From Bacillota bacterium (GTDB lineage Bacteria; Bacillota; Bacilli; Alicyclobacillales; Alicyclobacillaceae): a stretch of DNA of 11,803 nucleotides. The notes under the pieces are model-generated. The model worked only from the letters and a program-made list of their open reading frames with translations, made no database searches and was not told the DNA's origin. A program made the position numbers and the translations under genes. Below are positions 6,400 through 11,803 of this stretch, piece by piece; the first letter of the stretch is position 1; each line of letters begins with the position of its first letter. The stretch lies in contig JAKAXI010000030.1 in assembly GCA_021816665.1 (NCBI GenBank), positions 1 through 11,803 on the forward strand, written 5' to 3'.

Positions 6400-6407
6400 A
6401 TTATACT
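6400..6407. promoter_or_regulatory. Symmetric -10 element, possible bidirectional promoter
   Basis: Read leftward, positions 6405-6400 are a perfect TATAAT, suited to a start near 6393 for the molybdopterin gene (leader about 32 nt). Read rightward, positions 6402-6407 are TATACT (5 of 6), suited to the protease/ATP-grasp pair (leader about 97 nt). Neither side has a good -35 at 16-18 nt, and no TGN extension is present, so activity may need a regulator. Confidence 0.4.
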
Positions 6408-6510
6408 CAGCGATCCAATCCCCACTAGGTGGTTGTACCGGGCGCTATGCACATGCCATCGAAAGCTACTGCGCATATGTTTGGAGCAACGGCTTGGAGA
6501 GGTGGTTCAG

Positions 6511-6885
6511 GTGAAACGGGTGGCTCTTGTGCGTGGGAGAATTCACCGAGACAAGTTTTTCTTCCCTTGCGTAGTGAATCAACAGCGCATTGACAATGTC
6601 GTTCTCGACACTGGTGCATTTGACTTCGTGCTGTCTGACCAGATCGCCAAGCGCCTGCACTTGTCTCGCGAACGAGCGGTAGTGGTGCGAGGCGTCTCCG
6701 GCTCTGCACGAGCATGGACGTCCCACTGTGACCTCTCTGTAGGTAAGCGGAAGTTCAGAAATGTCCCCTGTGTCATCATGAAGGACTTGCCCTTCGAGGC
6801 GCTGTTTGGCCTCCGCTTCTTTGTCGATCACGGTTATCAACTGCTGCTTGACCCGAAAACAGCGACCTTAAGTTTCCTCCGGTGA
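6511..6885 (+). CDS. Retropepsin-like (clan AA) aspartic protease, single-domain
   Basis: A 124-residue protein the size of one retropepsin monomer. VVLDTGAFDFVLSD (30-43) contains the catalytic DTG (Asp33-Thr34-Gly35) followed by Ala, as in active retroviral-type proteases. VVVRGVSGSARAW (57-69) fits the flap. EALFGLRFF (96-104) is the late hydrophobic-hydrophobic-Gly motif that packs on the active site. As one domain supplies one Asp, it should work as a homodimer. There is no signal peptide or membrane helix, so it is probably cytosolic. The GTG at 6511 was chosen because GGAGAGGTGG (6496-6505) lies 5 nt before it. The frame is open further upstream, but that part overlaps the divergent gene's coding region. 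It is followed after 25 nt by an ATP-grasp gene, most likely co-transcribed. The substrate is unknown. Confidence 0.82.
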   Translation: MKRVALVRGRIHRDKFFFPCVVNQQRIDNVVLDTGAFDFVLSDQIAKRLHLSRERAVVVRGVSGSARAWTSHCDLSVGKRKFRNVPCVIMKDLPFEALFGLRFFVDHGYQLLLDPKTATLSFLR

Positions 6886-6910
6886 TTCAATCAGAAAGGG
6901 TGAAACGTCT

Positions 6911-7684
6911 GTGCAGCGCATCGTAGATAGACTCGCCAAGTGGAAAATGCACCGTTTCTACAGCAAGCACCCGGAAATCTCGCGCTACTTGCCACCAACA
7001 GCGAAACTTACCAAGGAAACCCTGGAAAGCTATATCAGGCTGTACCGAACCGTCTATATCAAAGCCAACACAATCCATACGGGCCGAGGCATCGTAAAGG
7101 CGTGGCCCGCTCATACTGGGTACAACTTTGTACGCGTTCGCGGTAAAGTGCAACACGCTGACTCAGCCTCTCAACTCATCAACAAAGTCAGGGAAATTGA
7201 TGCGAAGGAATTGTTTCTGGTTCAACAGGCGATTGACATCGCTGAGATTCACGGACGCCCCTACGACATCAGAGTGATGATGATGCGAGACGGGGCGCGT
7301 CGTTGGCAGTTTGCTGGTATGGTCGCCAAAGTGAACGGCTCTGGCAGTGTGGTGTCCAATGTCCGGCGCGGTGGAGGATACGTGCTTCCAGTGGCCACTG
7401 CTTTGGCACAGTCCGGCTTCAGTCCGGCACAGGTCCGCACCATCAGAGACGAACTCATTACACTGAGCAAAAAGATTATGAAGTACTCCGAGAAATACCC
7501 GTTCTTTTCCTATCAGTGCGGAATTGACCTCGCAGTGGACAAAGCCGGGAGGCCGTGGATGATCGAGGTCAACCTTCACAATCCATCGCACGGCCTGTTC
7601 AAACAGTTGAAGGATCAGACGTACTACAAGCGCGTCCGCAAGCTGTACCGTGATTACCGCCAACATCATCAGCGGCTGATCTAA
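6911..7684 (+). CDS. YheC/YheD-type ATP-grasp protein
   Basis: A 257-residue ATP-grasp ligase domain with little else. The N-terminal LPPTAKLTKETLESYIRLY (27-45) and VYIKANTIHTGRGI (48-61, Lys51 probable ATP contact) are typical of the YheC/YheD family. DIRVMMMRDG (119-128), the RRGGGYVLP loop (152-160), and Asp206 with EVN (Glu219, Asn221; Mg-binding) complete the fold. B. subtilis YheC and YheD are spore-coat-associated and longer, because they carry an extra N-terminal region that this protein lacks. ATP-grasp enzymes of this kind join a carboxylate to an amine or thiol. The acceptor is not known here. The GTG start has AAAGGGTGA about 7 nt upstream. It lies 25 nt behind the retropepsin-like gene and converges on the acyl-CoA synthetase gene, with only 11 bp between stops. 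Confidence 0.85.
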   Translation: MQRIVDRLAKWKMHRFYSKHPEISRYLPPTAKLTKETLESYIRLYRTVYIKANTIHTGRGIVKAWPAHTGYNFVRVRGKVQHADSASQLINKVREIDAKELFLVQQAIDIAEIHGRPYDIRVMMMRDGARRWQFAGMVAKVNGSGSVVSNVRRGGGYVLPVATALAQSGFSPAQVRTIRDELITLSKKIMKYSEKYPFFSYQCGIDLAVDKAGRPWMIEVNLHNPSHGLFKQLKDQTYYKRVRKLYRDYRQHHQRLI

Positions 7685-7695
7685 CGAGTTCGAGG

Positions 7696-9366
7696 TTAGG
7701 CCTCGGTTGTCGCCCAAGCCCGCTCCTGCAACTCGCGCCACTGTACCTTGCCCGTGGCGGTCATCGGCAGCGTCTCTACGAACTCCACAATGCGCGGCCG
7801 CTTGTACGCCGCCATGCGGTCGCGCGCCCACTCGACAATTTCGTCTTCTGTCACTTTACCCTCCCAGTCGGCGCGCAGCACAATCAACGCCTTTACTGTC
7901 TCGCCGCGGCGCTCGTCCGGGACACCGATCACGCACGCCATCTGGACAGCTTGGTGATTGTACAGCATCGACTCGACCTCCGTCGGCCACACCTTGAAGC
8001 CAGACGCGTTGATCATCCGTTTGAGCCTGTCAACGTGAAAGAAGTACCCCTCTTCGTCGTAACGGACCAAGTCCCCCGTGCGAAAGAAGCGCTTGCCCTC
8101 GAGCTCCACAAACGCCTTCTCGCCTTCCTCTGGGCGGTTCCAGTAGCCGTGGAAAACTTGCGGGCCGTTTACGAGAAGTTCCCCTTCCTCGCCGACACCG
8201 ACTGCCTCCAGAGTGTCCGGGTTTACGACGCGGGCGTCGACGTCGAACGACGGGATCCCCATGCACTGCAGTTTTGGGTGATCCGGCGGGTTGAAGTGAG
8301 TCTGCGCGATCGTCTCGGACAGTCCGTAACCTTCTGTGTAGCGCACACCCGTGAGTTGGAACAGGCGCTGTCCAACAGCCTCAGGGAGCGTCGCACCGCC
8401 ACCGCCCACAGACTGGAGCGACGAGATGTCATACTTCGGCAAGTTCGGGTTCGCGAGAAAGTCGATCAGCATCGTCGCAATGTTCGTCCACGAAGTGCAG
8501 CGGTTGTCCTGAATGAGCTGTGCCGCCGTTTCGCGATCCCACCGGGTCATGAGCACTGCGGTGCTGCCGATATAGACCGGCAGGTGCATGCTGTGTACCA
8601 TCCCGGTCACGTGAAACAAGGGCAGGACGCACAAGGCAACGGACTCCGAGTTTGCGCCTCGGCCCATGGCGCTGCCGACCACGTTCGCCATGACCGTCCG
8701 GTGTGTGTGGATGCAGCCTTTCGGCTTTCCAGTGGTTCCCGACGTATACGGCAGCACGGCCACGTCGTCGCAGGTGGCGCCGACATCTTCAAACGCACCC
8801 TGCGCGCCGAGCGCATCTGCCCAGGCGTGCAGGTTCGGTCGGTTCACCTCCACGCGCGGCGCCTTCACGACGTCTGGCAGATTGTAAGGGCAGTCGGGTC
8901 GCACATACTCCCCGTACGCGGTGACCAAAATCTGCTCGAGAACAGGTTCTGCAATTAACGGCTCGATGCGGTCGAGCAACTCCTGGCCGACTACCGCAAC
9001 TTTCGTCCCGCAGTCTTCTACGTAAAACCGCAACTCATCGGTCGTGTTCATTGGGTTCATTGGGACCACCACGCCGCCGATGGCCAAAATAGCGTAGTAG
9101 GCAATGAAGAATTGGGGAGAGTTCTGCACGTAGAGGAGGACGCGATCGCCTTTATTGACGCCGAGATCGCGCTGCAGGTAGCCCGCGATGGCGTTCGCCT
9201 CCTGCAGCAACTGCGCAAAGGTCAACCGGTTTCCATAGTAGTTGACAACGGTCTTGTCAGGGTAACGTTTGGCGCTGATGAGGAGGTTGTCGTACAGCGT
9301 GGTTTTGGGGACGGTCAGCGACTTCGGTGTTGCCTCGGGCCAAACGGCAAAGTGACGCGTGAACAT
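7696..9366 (-). CDS. Acyl-CoA synthetase (AMP-binding, fatty-acid/aryl-CoA ligase family)
   Basis: A 556-residue ANL-superfamily ligase that would activate a carboxylic acid through an acyl-adenylate to its CoA thioester. PYTSGTTGKPKG (206-217) is the P-loop-like A3 motif and YTEGYGLSET (343-352) is A5. RTGDLVRYDEEGYF (429-442) holds the ribose-binding Asp432, DRLKRMINASGFKVWPTEVE (446-465) is the hinge and A8 region, and TATGK (536-540) ends in the catalytic Lys540. The length and motif wording fit long/medium-chain acyl-CoA ligases of Bacilli, but aromatic acids cannot be ruled out. The ATG at 9366 follows AAAGGTGAGGG by about 5 nt. A longer upstream frame overlaps the acyl-CoA dehydrogenase gene and is not used. 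Last gene of the SDR/dehydrogenase/ligase operon, 41 nt after the dehydrogenase. Confidence 0.93.
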   Translation of the reverse strand: MFTRHFAVWPEATPKSLTVPKTTLYDNLLISAKRYPDKTVVNYYGNRLTFAQLLQEANAIAGYLQRDLGVNKGDRVLLYVQNSPQFFIAYYAILAIGGVVVPMNPMNTTDELRFYVEDCGTKVAVVGQELLDRIEPLIAEPVLEQILVTAYGEYVRPDCPYNLPDVVKAPRVEVNRPNLHAWADALGAQGAFEDVGATCDDVAVLPYTSGTTGKPKGCIHTHRTVMANVVGSAMGRGANSESVALCVLPLFHVTGMVHSMHLPVYIGSTAVLMTRWDRETAAQLIQDNRCTSWTNIATMLIDFLANPNLPKYDISSLQSVGGGGATLPEAVGQRLFQLTGVRYTEGYGLSETIAQTHFNPPDHPKLQCMGIPSFDVDARVVNPDTLEAVGVGEEGELLVNGPQVFHGYWNRPEEGEKAFVELEGKRFFRTGDLVRYDEEGYFFHVDRLKRMINASGFKVWPTEVESMLYNHQAVQMACVIGVPDERRGETVKALIVLRADWEGKVTEDEIVEWARDRMAAYKRPRIVEFVETLPMTATGKVQWRELQERAWATTEA

Positions 9367-9407
9367 GGTACCCTCACCTTTCTGACGATTTATTTCACCA
9401 CAACGCC

Positions 9408-10577
9408 TCAGTCCATCAACTCGCCGACTTTGACATGGCCCTTCAACAGGTTGCGGGCGATGATGTAGCGCTGAATTTCGTCTGTACCGTCGAAGATCCG
9501 GAACAAGCGCACCTCGCGGTACCAGCGCTCGAGCGGCAACTCCTTCGTGTAGCCCATGCCGCCGTGGATTTGCAAGGCGCGGTCGACAACCTGGTTGACC
9601 ATGTTCGCGCCGTACAGTTTGGAGAGCGACGCCTGGTGCCGGTTGTCGAGCCCCTGGTCGAGCATCCACGCAGCGCGCAGCGTGATCCACTTGGTCGCCT
9701 CAATCTCGACGGCAGAGTCTGCAATCATCCACTGGATGGCCTGACGGTCAGCAATCGGCTTGCCAAAGGTGACGCGCGAGTTCGCATGGTCAATCGCCAT
9801 CTGCAAGACTCGTTCCGCGATCCCGATGCCCCGCGCGGGAATGACCCAGCGCGCGTTGCCGATCCACTGAAACGCGAGGCGCAGTCCGCCGCCGATTGGT
9901 CCGAGAATGTTCTCAGCAGGTACGCGCACGTCTTCAAATACGAGCGAGGCTGGTCCCCACTCGCCCATCGTCTGGATCGGCTCAGAGCGCCAGCCCATCG
10001 CCCGGTCGACGAGGAAGCATGTGATGCCTTCGTGTGGGCCCTTCGTTTTGTCGGTCCACGCGAACACCATCGCGAAGTCTGCCTCGTTGCCGTTCGTGAT
10101 GAAGATCTTCTCGCCGTTCAGGATGTACTCGTCACCGTCTTTGACAGCAGCCATGCGGATGTTGCCAGCATCCGAGCCCGCTCCTGGCTCCGTCAAAGCG
10201 AAGCACGACCGGCGCTCGCCTTCAATCGTCGGAATCAGGTAGCGCTCTTTTTGCTCCTCGTTTCCGTAGTAGAGAATGTTGTCCGCAGTGCCCCCAAAGC
10301 TGAACGGCACAAACGTGCGGCCGAGCTCCATCAGGAGGAGCGCTGTCATCATCGAACCGAGATTGGCACCGCCGTACTCTTCCGGCGTGTTGATGCCCCA
10401 AAACCCGAGTCGTTTTGCTTTCTGCTGTAGTTCTTTTGCCAACTCCGGGCTGACGCCTGGGCGGCCTTCGCGCTCGTTGCGCAGCACGTCCGACTCAAGC
10501 GGCATCAGCTCTCTTCTCACGAAATCGCGAATCGTGCGTTGGACCATCTTTTGTTCGCTGCTGAGTGTAAAGTCCAT
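9408..10577 (-). CDS. Acyl-CoA dehydrogenase with Asp at the usual catalytic-Glu position
   Basis: A 389-residue FAD enzyme that would introduce an alpha,beta double bond into an acyl-CoA and pass electrons to ETF. The N-terminal helical domain is about residues 1-122, followed by the beta domain with CFALTEPGAGSDAG (125-138, flavin signature), and the C-terminal helices with RVTFGKPIADRQAIQWM (268-284) and QIHGGMGYTKELPLERWYR (336-354). In medium/short-chain enzymes the base is the Glu of an YEGT motif. Here the same place reads IFDGTDEIQR (361-370), giving Asp363. The alternative base position used by isovaleryl-CoA dehydrogenase (helix around 241) has Ala, so Asp363 is the probable base. 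The ATG at 10577 follows CGGAGG by about 6 nt. It lies 111 nt after the SDR gene in the same operon. Confidence 0.93.
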   Translation of the reverse strand: MDFTLSSEQKMVQRTIRDFVRRELMPLESDVLRNEREGRPGVSPELAKELQQKAKRLGFWGINTPEEYGGANLGSMMTALLLMELGRTFVPFSFGGTADNILYYGNEEQKERYLIPTIEGERRSCFALTEPGAGSDAGNIRMAAVKDGDEYILNGEKIFITNGNEADFAMVFAWTDKTKGPHEGITCFLVDRAMGWRSEPIQTMGEWGPASLVFEDVRVPAENILGPIGGGLRLAFQWIGNARWVIPARGIGIAERVLQMAIDHANSRVTFGKPIADRQAIQWMIADSAVEIEATKWITLRAAWMLDQGLDNRHQASLSKLYGANMVNQVVDRALQIHGGMGYTKELPLERWYREVRLFRIFDGTDEIQRYIIARNLLKGHVKVGELMD

Positions 10578-10688
10578 CTGGCGCCTCCGTTTCTGGTATC
10601 CCAAGTGGAATGTGCGTGCGTCTCAGAGCGACTACCGCGCGAGGGCGATTGCTTTCAAGCAAACAGAGACCCGCCGATCTGTGTGGCG

Positions 10689-11462
10689 TTAGCGCGCCAC
10701 CGAGCCGCCGTCGACCGCCAGTGTCTGCCCCGTCACGTAATCCGACGCCGCTGACGCAAAAAAGAGGGCTGCCCCCTGCAGATCACGCTCGCCGCCGACG
10801 CGCCGCAGCGGGGTGAACTGGGATATCGCCGGTCCCGCCTTGTCGAGGACGCCCTTCGTCATCTTGGTCGGGAAAAAGCCTGGGGCAATGGCGTTGACGT
10901 GGATGTTGTAACGCCCCCACTTCACCGCAAGGTCCATCGTCATGGAGATGATGCCGCCTTTGCTCGCGCTGTACCCAACAGTATCGAGCACCTCCGGGAA
11001 GTTGCCGCGAAGTCCTGCGACAGAGGCAATGTTGACGATCTTGCCACCGCCGTTGTCCTTCATGTGGTTCCCGACCGCCTGCGACATCAAGAAGGTGCCC
11101 GTCAGGTTGGTCTGCACGACTTTCATCCAGGCATCATACGGCATCTCAAGCGCAGGCGCTCCCCACGTCGCGCCACTGTTGTTGACGAGGATGTCGACGT
11201 GGCCGAAGTGCTCGATCGACGTGGCCACAACTTCCTGCACGGATTCTGGCTGTGTGACGTCGAGCGCCAGCGCCAAGGCGTCGCCACCCTGTGCCTTCAG
11301 TTCCTCTGCAACCGTCTCGCAGTTCTCCACGCGCCGCGAGCAGAGCACCACTTTAGCGCCAGCCTCTACGTAGGCCTGCGCGATCTGTTGACCGAGTCCA
11401 CGCCCCCCGCCCGTGATGACGGCCACCTTGTTGTCCAGCCGGAATAGGTCAAATACGTTCAC
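10689..11462 (-). CDS. Short-chain dehydrogenase/reductase (classical SDR)
   Basis: A 257-residue NAD(P)-dependent oxidoreductase of the classical SDR type. TGGGRGLG (17-24) binds the dinucleotide, and NNSG (94-97) replaces the commoner NNAG. The catalytic tetrad is Asn119, Ser147, Tyr164 and Lys168 (YSASK). NAIAPGFFPTKMT (190-202) and YVTGQTLAVDGG (242-253) close the fold. CSRR (41-44), with Arg after the second strand, hints at NADP preference, though this is weak. Family members with this wording are often labelled gluconate 5-dehydrogenase or 3-oxoacyl-ACP reductase, but in this operon it more likely acts on a hydroxyacyl or ketoacyl intermediate. The GTG at 11462 was chosen for the AGGAGAG site 7 nt upstream. 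A start 15 codons earlier would translate the leader. First gene of the three-gene operon. Confidence 0.93.
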   Translation of the reverse strand: MNVFDLFRLDNKVAVITGGGRGLGQQIAQAYVEAGAKVVLCSRRVENCETVAEELKAQGGDALALALDVTQPESVQEVVATSIEHFGHVDILVNNSGATWGAPALEMPYDAWMKVVQTNLTGTFLMSQAVGNHMKDNGGGKIVNIASVAGLRGNFPEVLDTVGYSASKGGIISMTMDLAVKWGRYNIHVNAIAPGFFPTKMTKGVLDKAGPAISQFTPLRRVGGERDLQGAALFFASAASDYVTGQTLAVDGGSVAR

Positions 11463-11533
11463 AACTTCACTCTCCTGTCTAGGCCGGTTGCCCGGCTGAT
11501 GTGTCACGCGGACTGCCCACTTAGTTCCCTAAC

Positions 11534-11562
11534 AGATTACCAACCGACCGGTAGGTTGTGAA
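11534..11562 (-). promoter_or_regulatory. Predicted promoter of the SDR/acyl-CoA dehydrogenase/ligase operon
   Basis: Reading leftward, TTCACA (11562-11557, 5 of 6 to TTGACA) is followed after 17 nt by TAATCT (11539-11534). The -10 is poor (3 of 6) but is preceded by TGG, giving an extended -10. The start would fall near 11527, about 65 nt before the SDR GTG. The spacer is almost wholly occupied by the palindrome listed next. Confidence 0.5.
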
Positions 11563-11632
11563 GGTGAAAAGTCCATATGACCACCAAATGCATGGCGCGG
11601 GTTGTCAATGAACATGCTCTCGACTGCTTCAT
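11537..11632 (-). CDS. Possible 31-residue peptide ORF upstream of the operon
   Basis: An ATG at 11632 with a near-consensus GAAGGAGG about 9 nt upstream (GGAGG core at 11646-11642) opens 31 codons ending in TAA at 11537. The product begins MKQSRACSLTTRAMHLVVIW and is basic, then hydrophobic. Its last third overlaps the predicted operator and -35. It could be a small membrane peptide, a leader peptide of a longer transcript, or the remnant of a gene. I do not recognise it. The strength of the ribosome site is the only real support. Confidence 0.3.
   Translation of the reverse strand: MKQSRACSLTTRAMHLVVIWTFHLHNLPVGW
11541..11558. promoter_or_regulatory. TetR-type operator-like palindrome inside the promoter
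   Basis: CAACC-G-ACC|GGT-A-GGTTG is an 18-bp inverted repeat with a single mismatched pair, centred on ACCGGT. Its design (ACCGACCGGT-like core) resembles operators of TetR-family regulators of fatty-acid and phenylacetate degradation. It sits between -35 and -10, where a bound repressor would exclude RNA polymerase. An acyl-CoA-responsive TetR protein is inferred. No such gene lies in the window. Confidence 0.55.
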
Positions 11633-11654
11633 GATGGTTTGCCTCCTTCGTGAT

Positions 11655-11725
11655 CTGCGCGAAGGTTACAGTCCGAAGGTTACAGTCCGAATGTTCATAT
11701 CAATTCTACTACCAAATTCGCGCAG
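11655..11725. repeat. 9-bp inverted repeat pair enclosing the tandem duplication
   Basis: CTGCGCGAA (11655-11663) and TTCGCGCAG (11717-11725) are exact inverted copies 53 bp apart. The 14-bp tandem repeat begins in the left arm. Arms of this length at this distance can arise by chance in a window this size, so significance is uncertain. The remaining DNA to the right edge holds no convincing gene. Confidence 0.4.
11661..11688 (+). repeat. Exact tandem duplication of a 14-bp unit
   Basis: GAAGGTTACAGTCC occurs twice back to back (11661-11674 and 11675-11688), with the next bases GAA starting a third copy. It lies just upstream of the small ORF's ribosome site, within the inverted repeat described next. 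Confidence 0.85.
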
Positions 11726-11803
11726 TATGTCCCCGTAGAGCGAGATTCTCTGTAGAGGTTCAATGAGGATTCATCTAGGTGACAGGTTAGTATGGAGATC
11801 GGA

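Noticed and set aside
6362..6400. Longer molybdopterin protein starting at TTG 6400
   Set aside because: The TTG overlaps the TATAAT box, so it would not be on the transcript. The GTG at 6361 has a proper ribosome site and puts the first Cys at the usual place.
7691..7705. CGAGG-TTAGG-CCTCG hairpin between the convergent ATP-grasp and synthetase genes as a bidirectional terminator
   Set aside because: 5-bp stem without T runs on either side, and the stop codon of the synthetase is in its loop.
7951..8958. 335-codon open frame on the + strand
   Set aside because: It is antisense to the acyl-CoA synthetase, shares its codon periodicity, and has Arg/His/Val-rich composition with no domain. The minus-strand gene has all ANL motifs.
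9435..10430. 331-codon open frame on the + strand
   Set aside because: Shadow of the acyl-CoA dehydrogenase gene, with no ribosome site and no recognisable domain.
10649..10662. TTGCTT-TC-AAGCAA palindrome between the SDR and acyl-CoA dehydrogenase genes
   Set aside because: 6-bp arms are expected several times by chance in a window this long. No T run and no promoter next to it.
11792..11803. Possible start of a rightward gene (ATG GAG ATC GGA) with AGGTGA about 9 nt upstream
   Set aside because: Only four codons are visible, so neither a frame nor a family can be supported. A divergent regulator gene here would fit the operator but cannot be shown.
11693..11803. Leftward frame open from the right edge, ending in TGA near 11694
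   Set aside because: About 36 residues with no recognisable pattern. Such an open stretch is expected by chance.

Overview
The window looks like chromosomal DNA from a spore-forming Firmicute of moderate to fairly high GC, perhaps Alicyclobacillus, Kyrpidia or a relative. This is inferred from the strong purine-rich Shine-Dalgarno sites with frequent GTG starts, a YheC/YheD-type ATP-grasp protein, a pair of small multi-pass membrane proteins of a type common in Bacilli, and a YoaE-like molybdopterin enzyme. No RNA gene, insertion sequence, phage gene or CRISPR array was seen.

Left block (1-2043): an aromatic meta-cleavage module. A class III (LigB-fold) extradiol dioxygenase runs leftward. 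It is followed at the window edge by the first 13 codons of what looks like a semialdehyde (aldehyde) dehydrogenase. An IclR-type regulator is divergent. The shared intergenic region holds a perfect 8+3+8 inverted repeat just upstream of the dioxygenase and a plausible sigma-A promoter for iclR.

Middle block (2044-7684): more heterogeneous and, by eye, more AT-rich in its first part. It has a 45-codon small ORF with a good ribosome site, two tandem related membrane proteins, and then, behind its own promoter, a membrane-anchored NlpC/P60-like protein that has lost its catalytic Cys and His. A molybdopterin/[4Fe-4S] oxidoreductase runs leftward toward it. Divergent from that gene is a two-gene unit of a retropepsin-like aspartic protease and a YheC/YheD-type ATP-grasp ligase. 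This pairing suggests an amide ligase with a matching protease.

Right block (7696-11803): a GC-richer leftward operon of acyl-CoA catabolism in the order SDR oxidoreductase, acyl-CoA dehydrogenase, acyl-CoA synthetase. It is preceded by a promoter whose -35/-10 spacer is filled by a TetR-type palindrome centred on ACCGGT. Upstream lie a short ORF with a near-perfect ribosome site and an exact 14-bp tandem duplication. The operon would activate a carboxylic acid with CoA, desaturate it, and oxidise or reduce a hydroxyl/keto intermediate. Its substrate cannot be read from sequence.

Most likely to be new: the catalytically dead NlpC/P60 protein beside the paired membrane proteins, and the protease/ATP-grasp pair.
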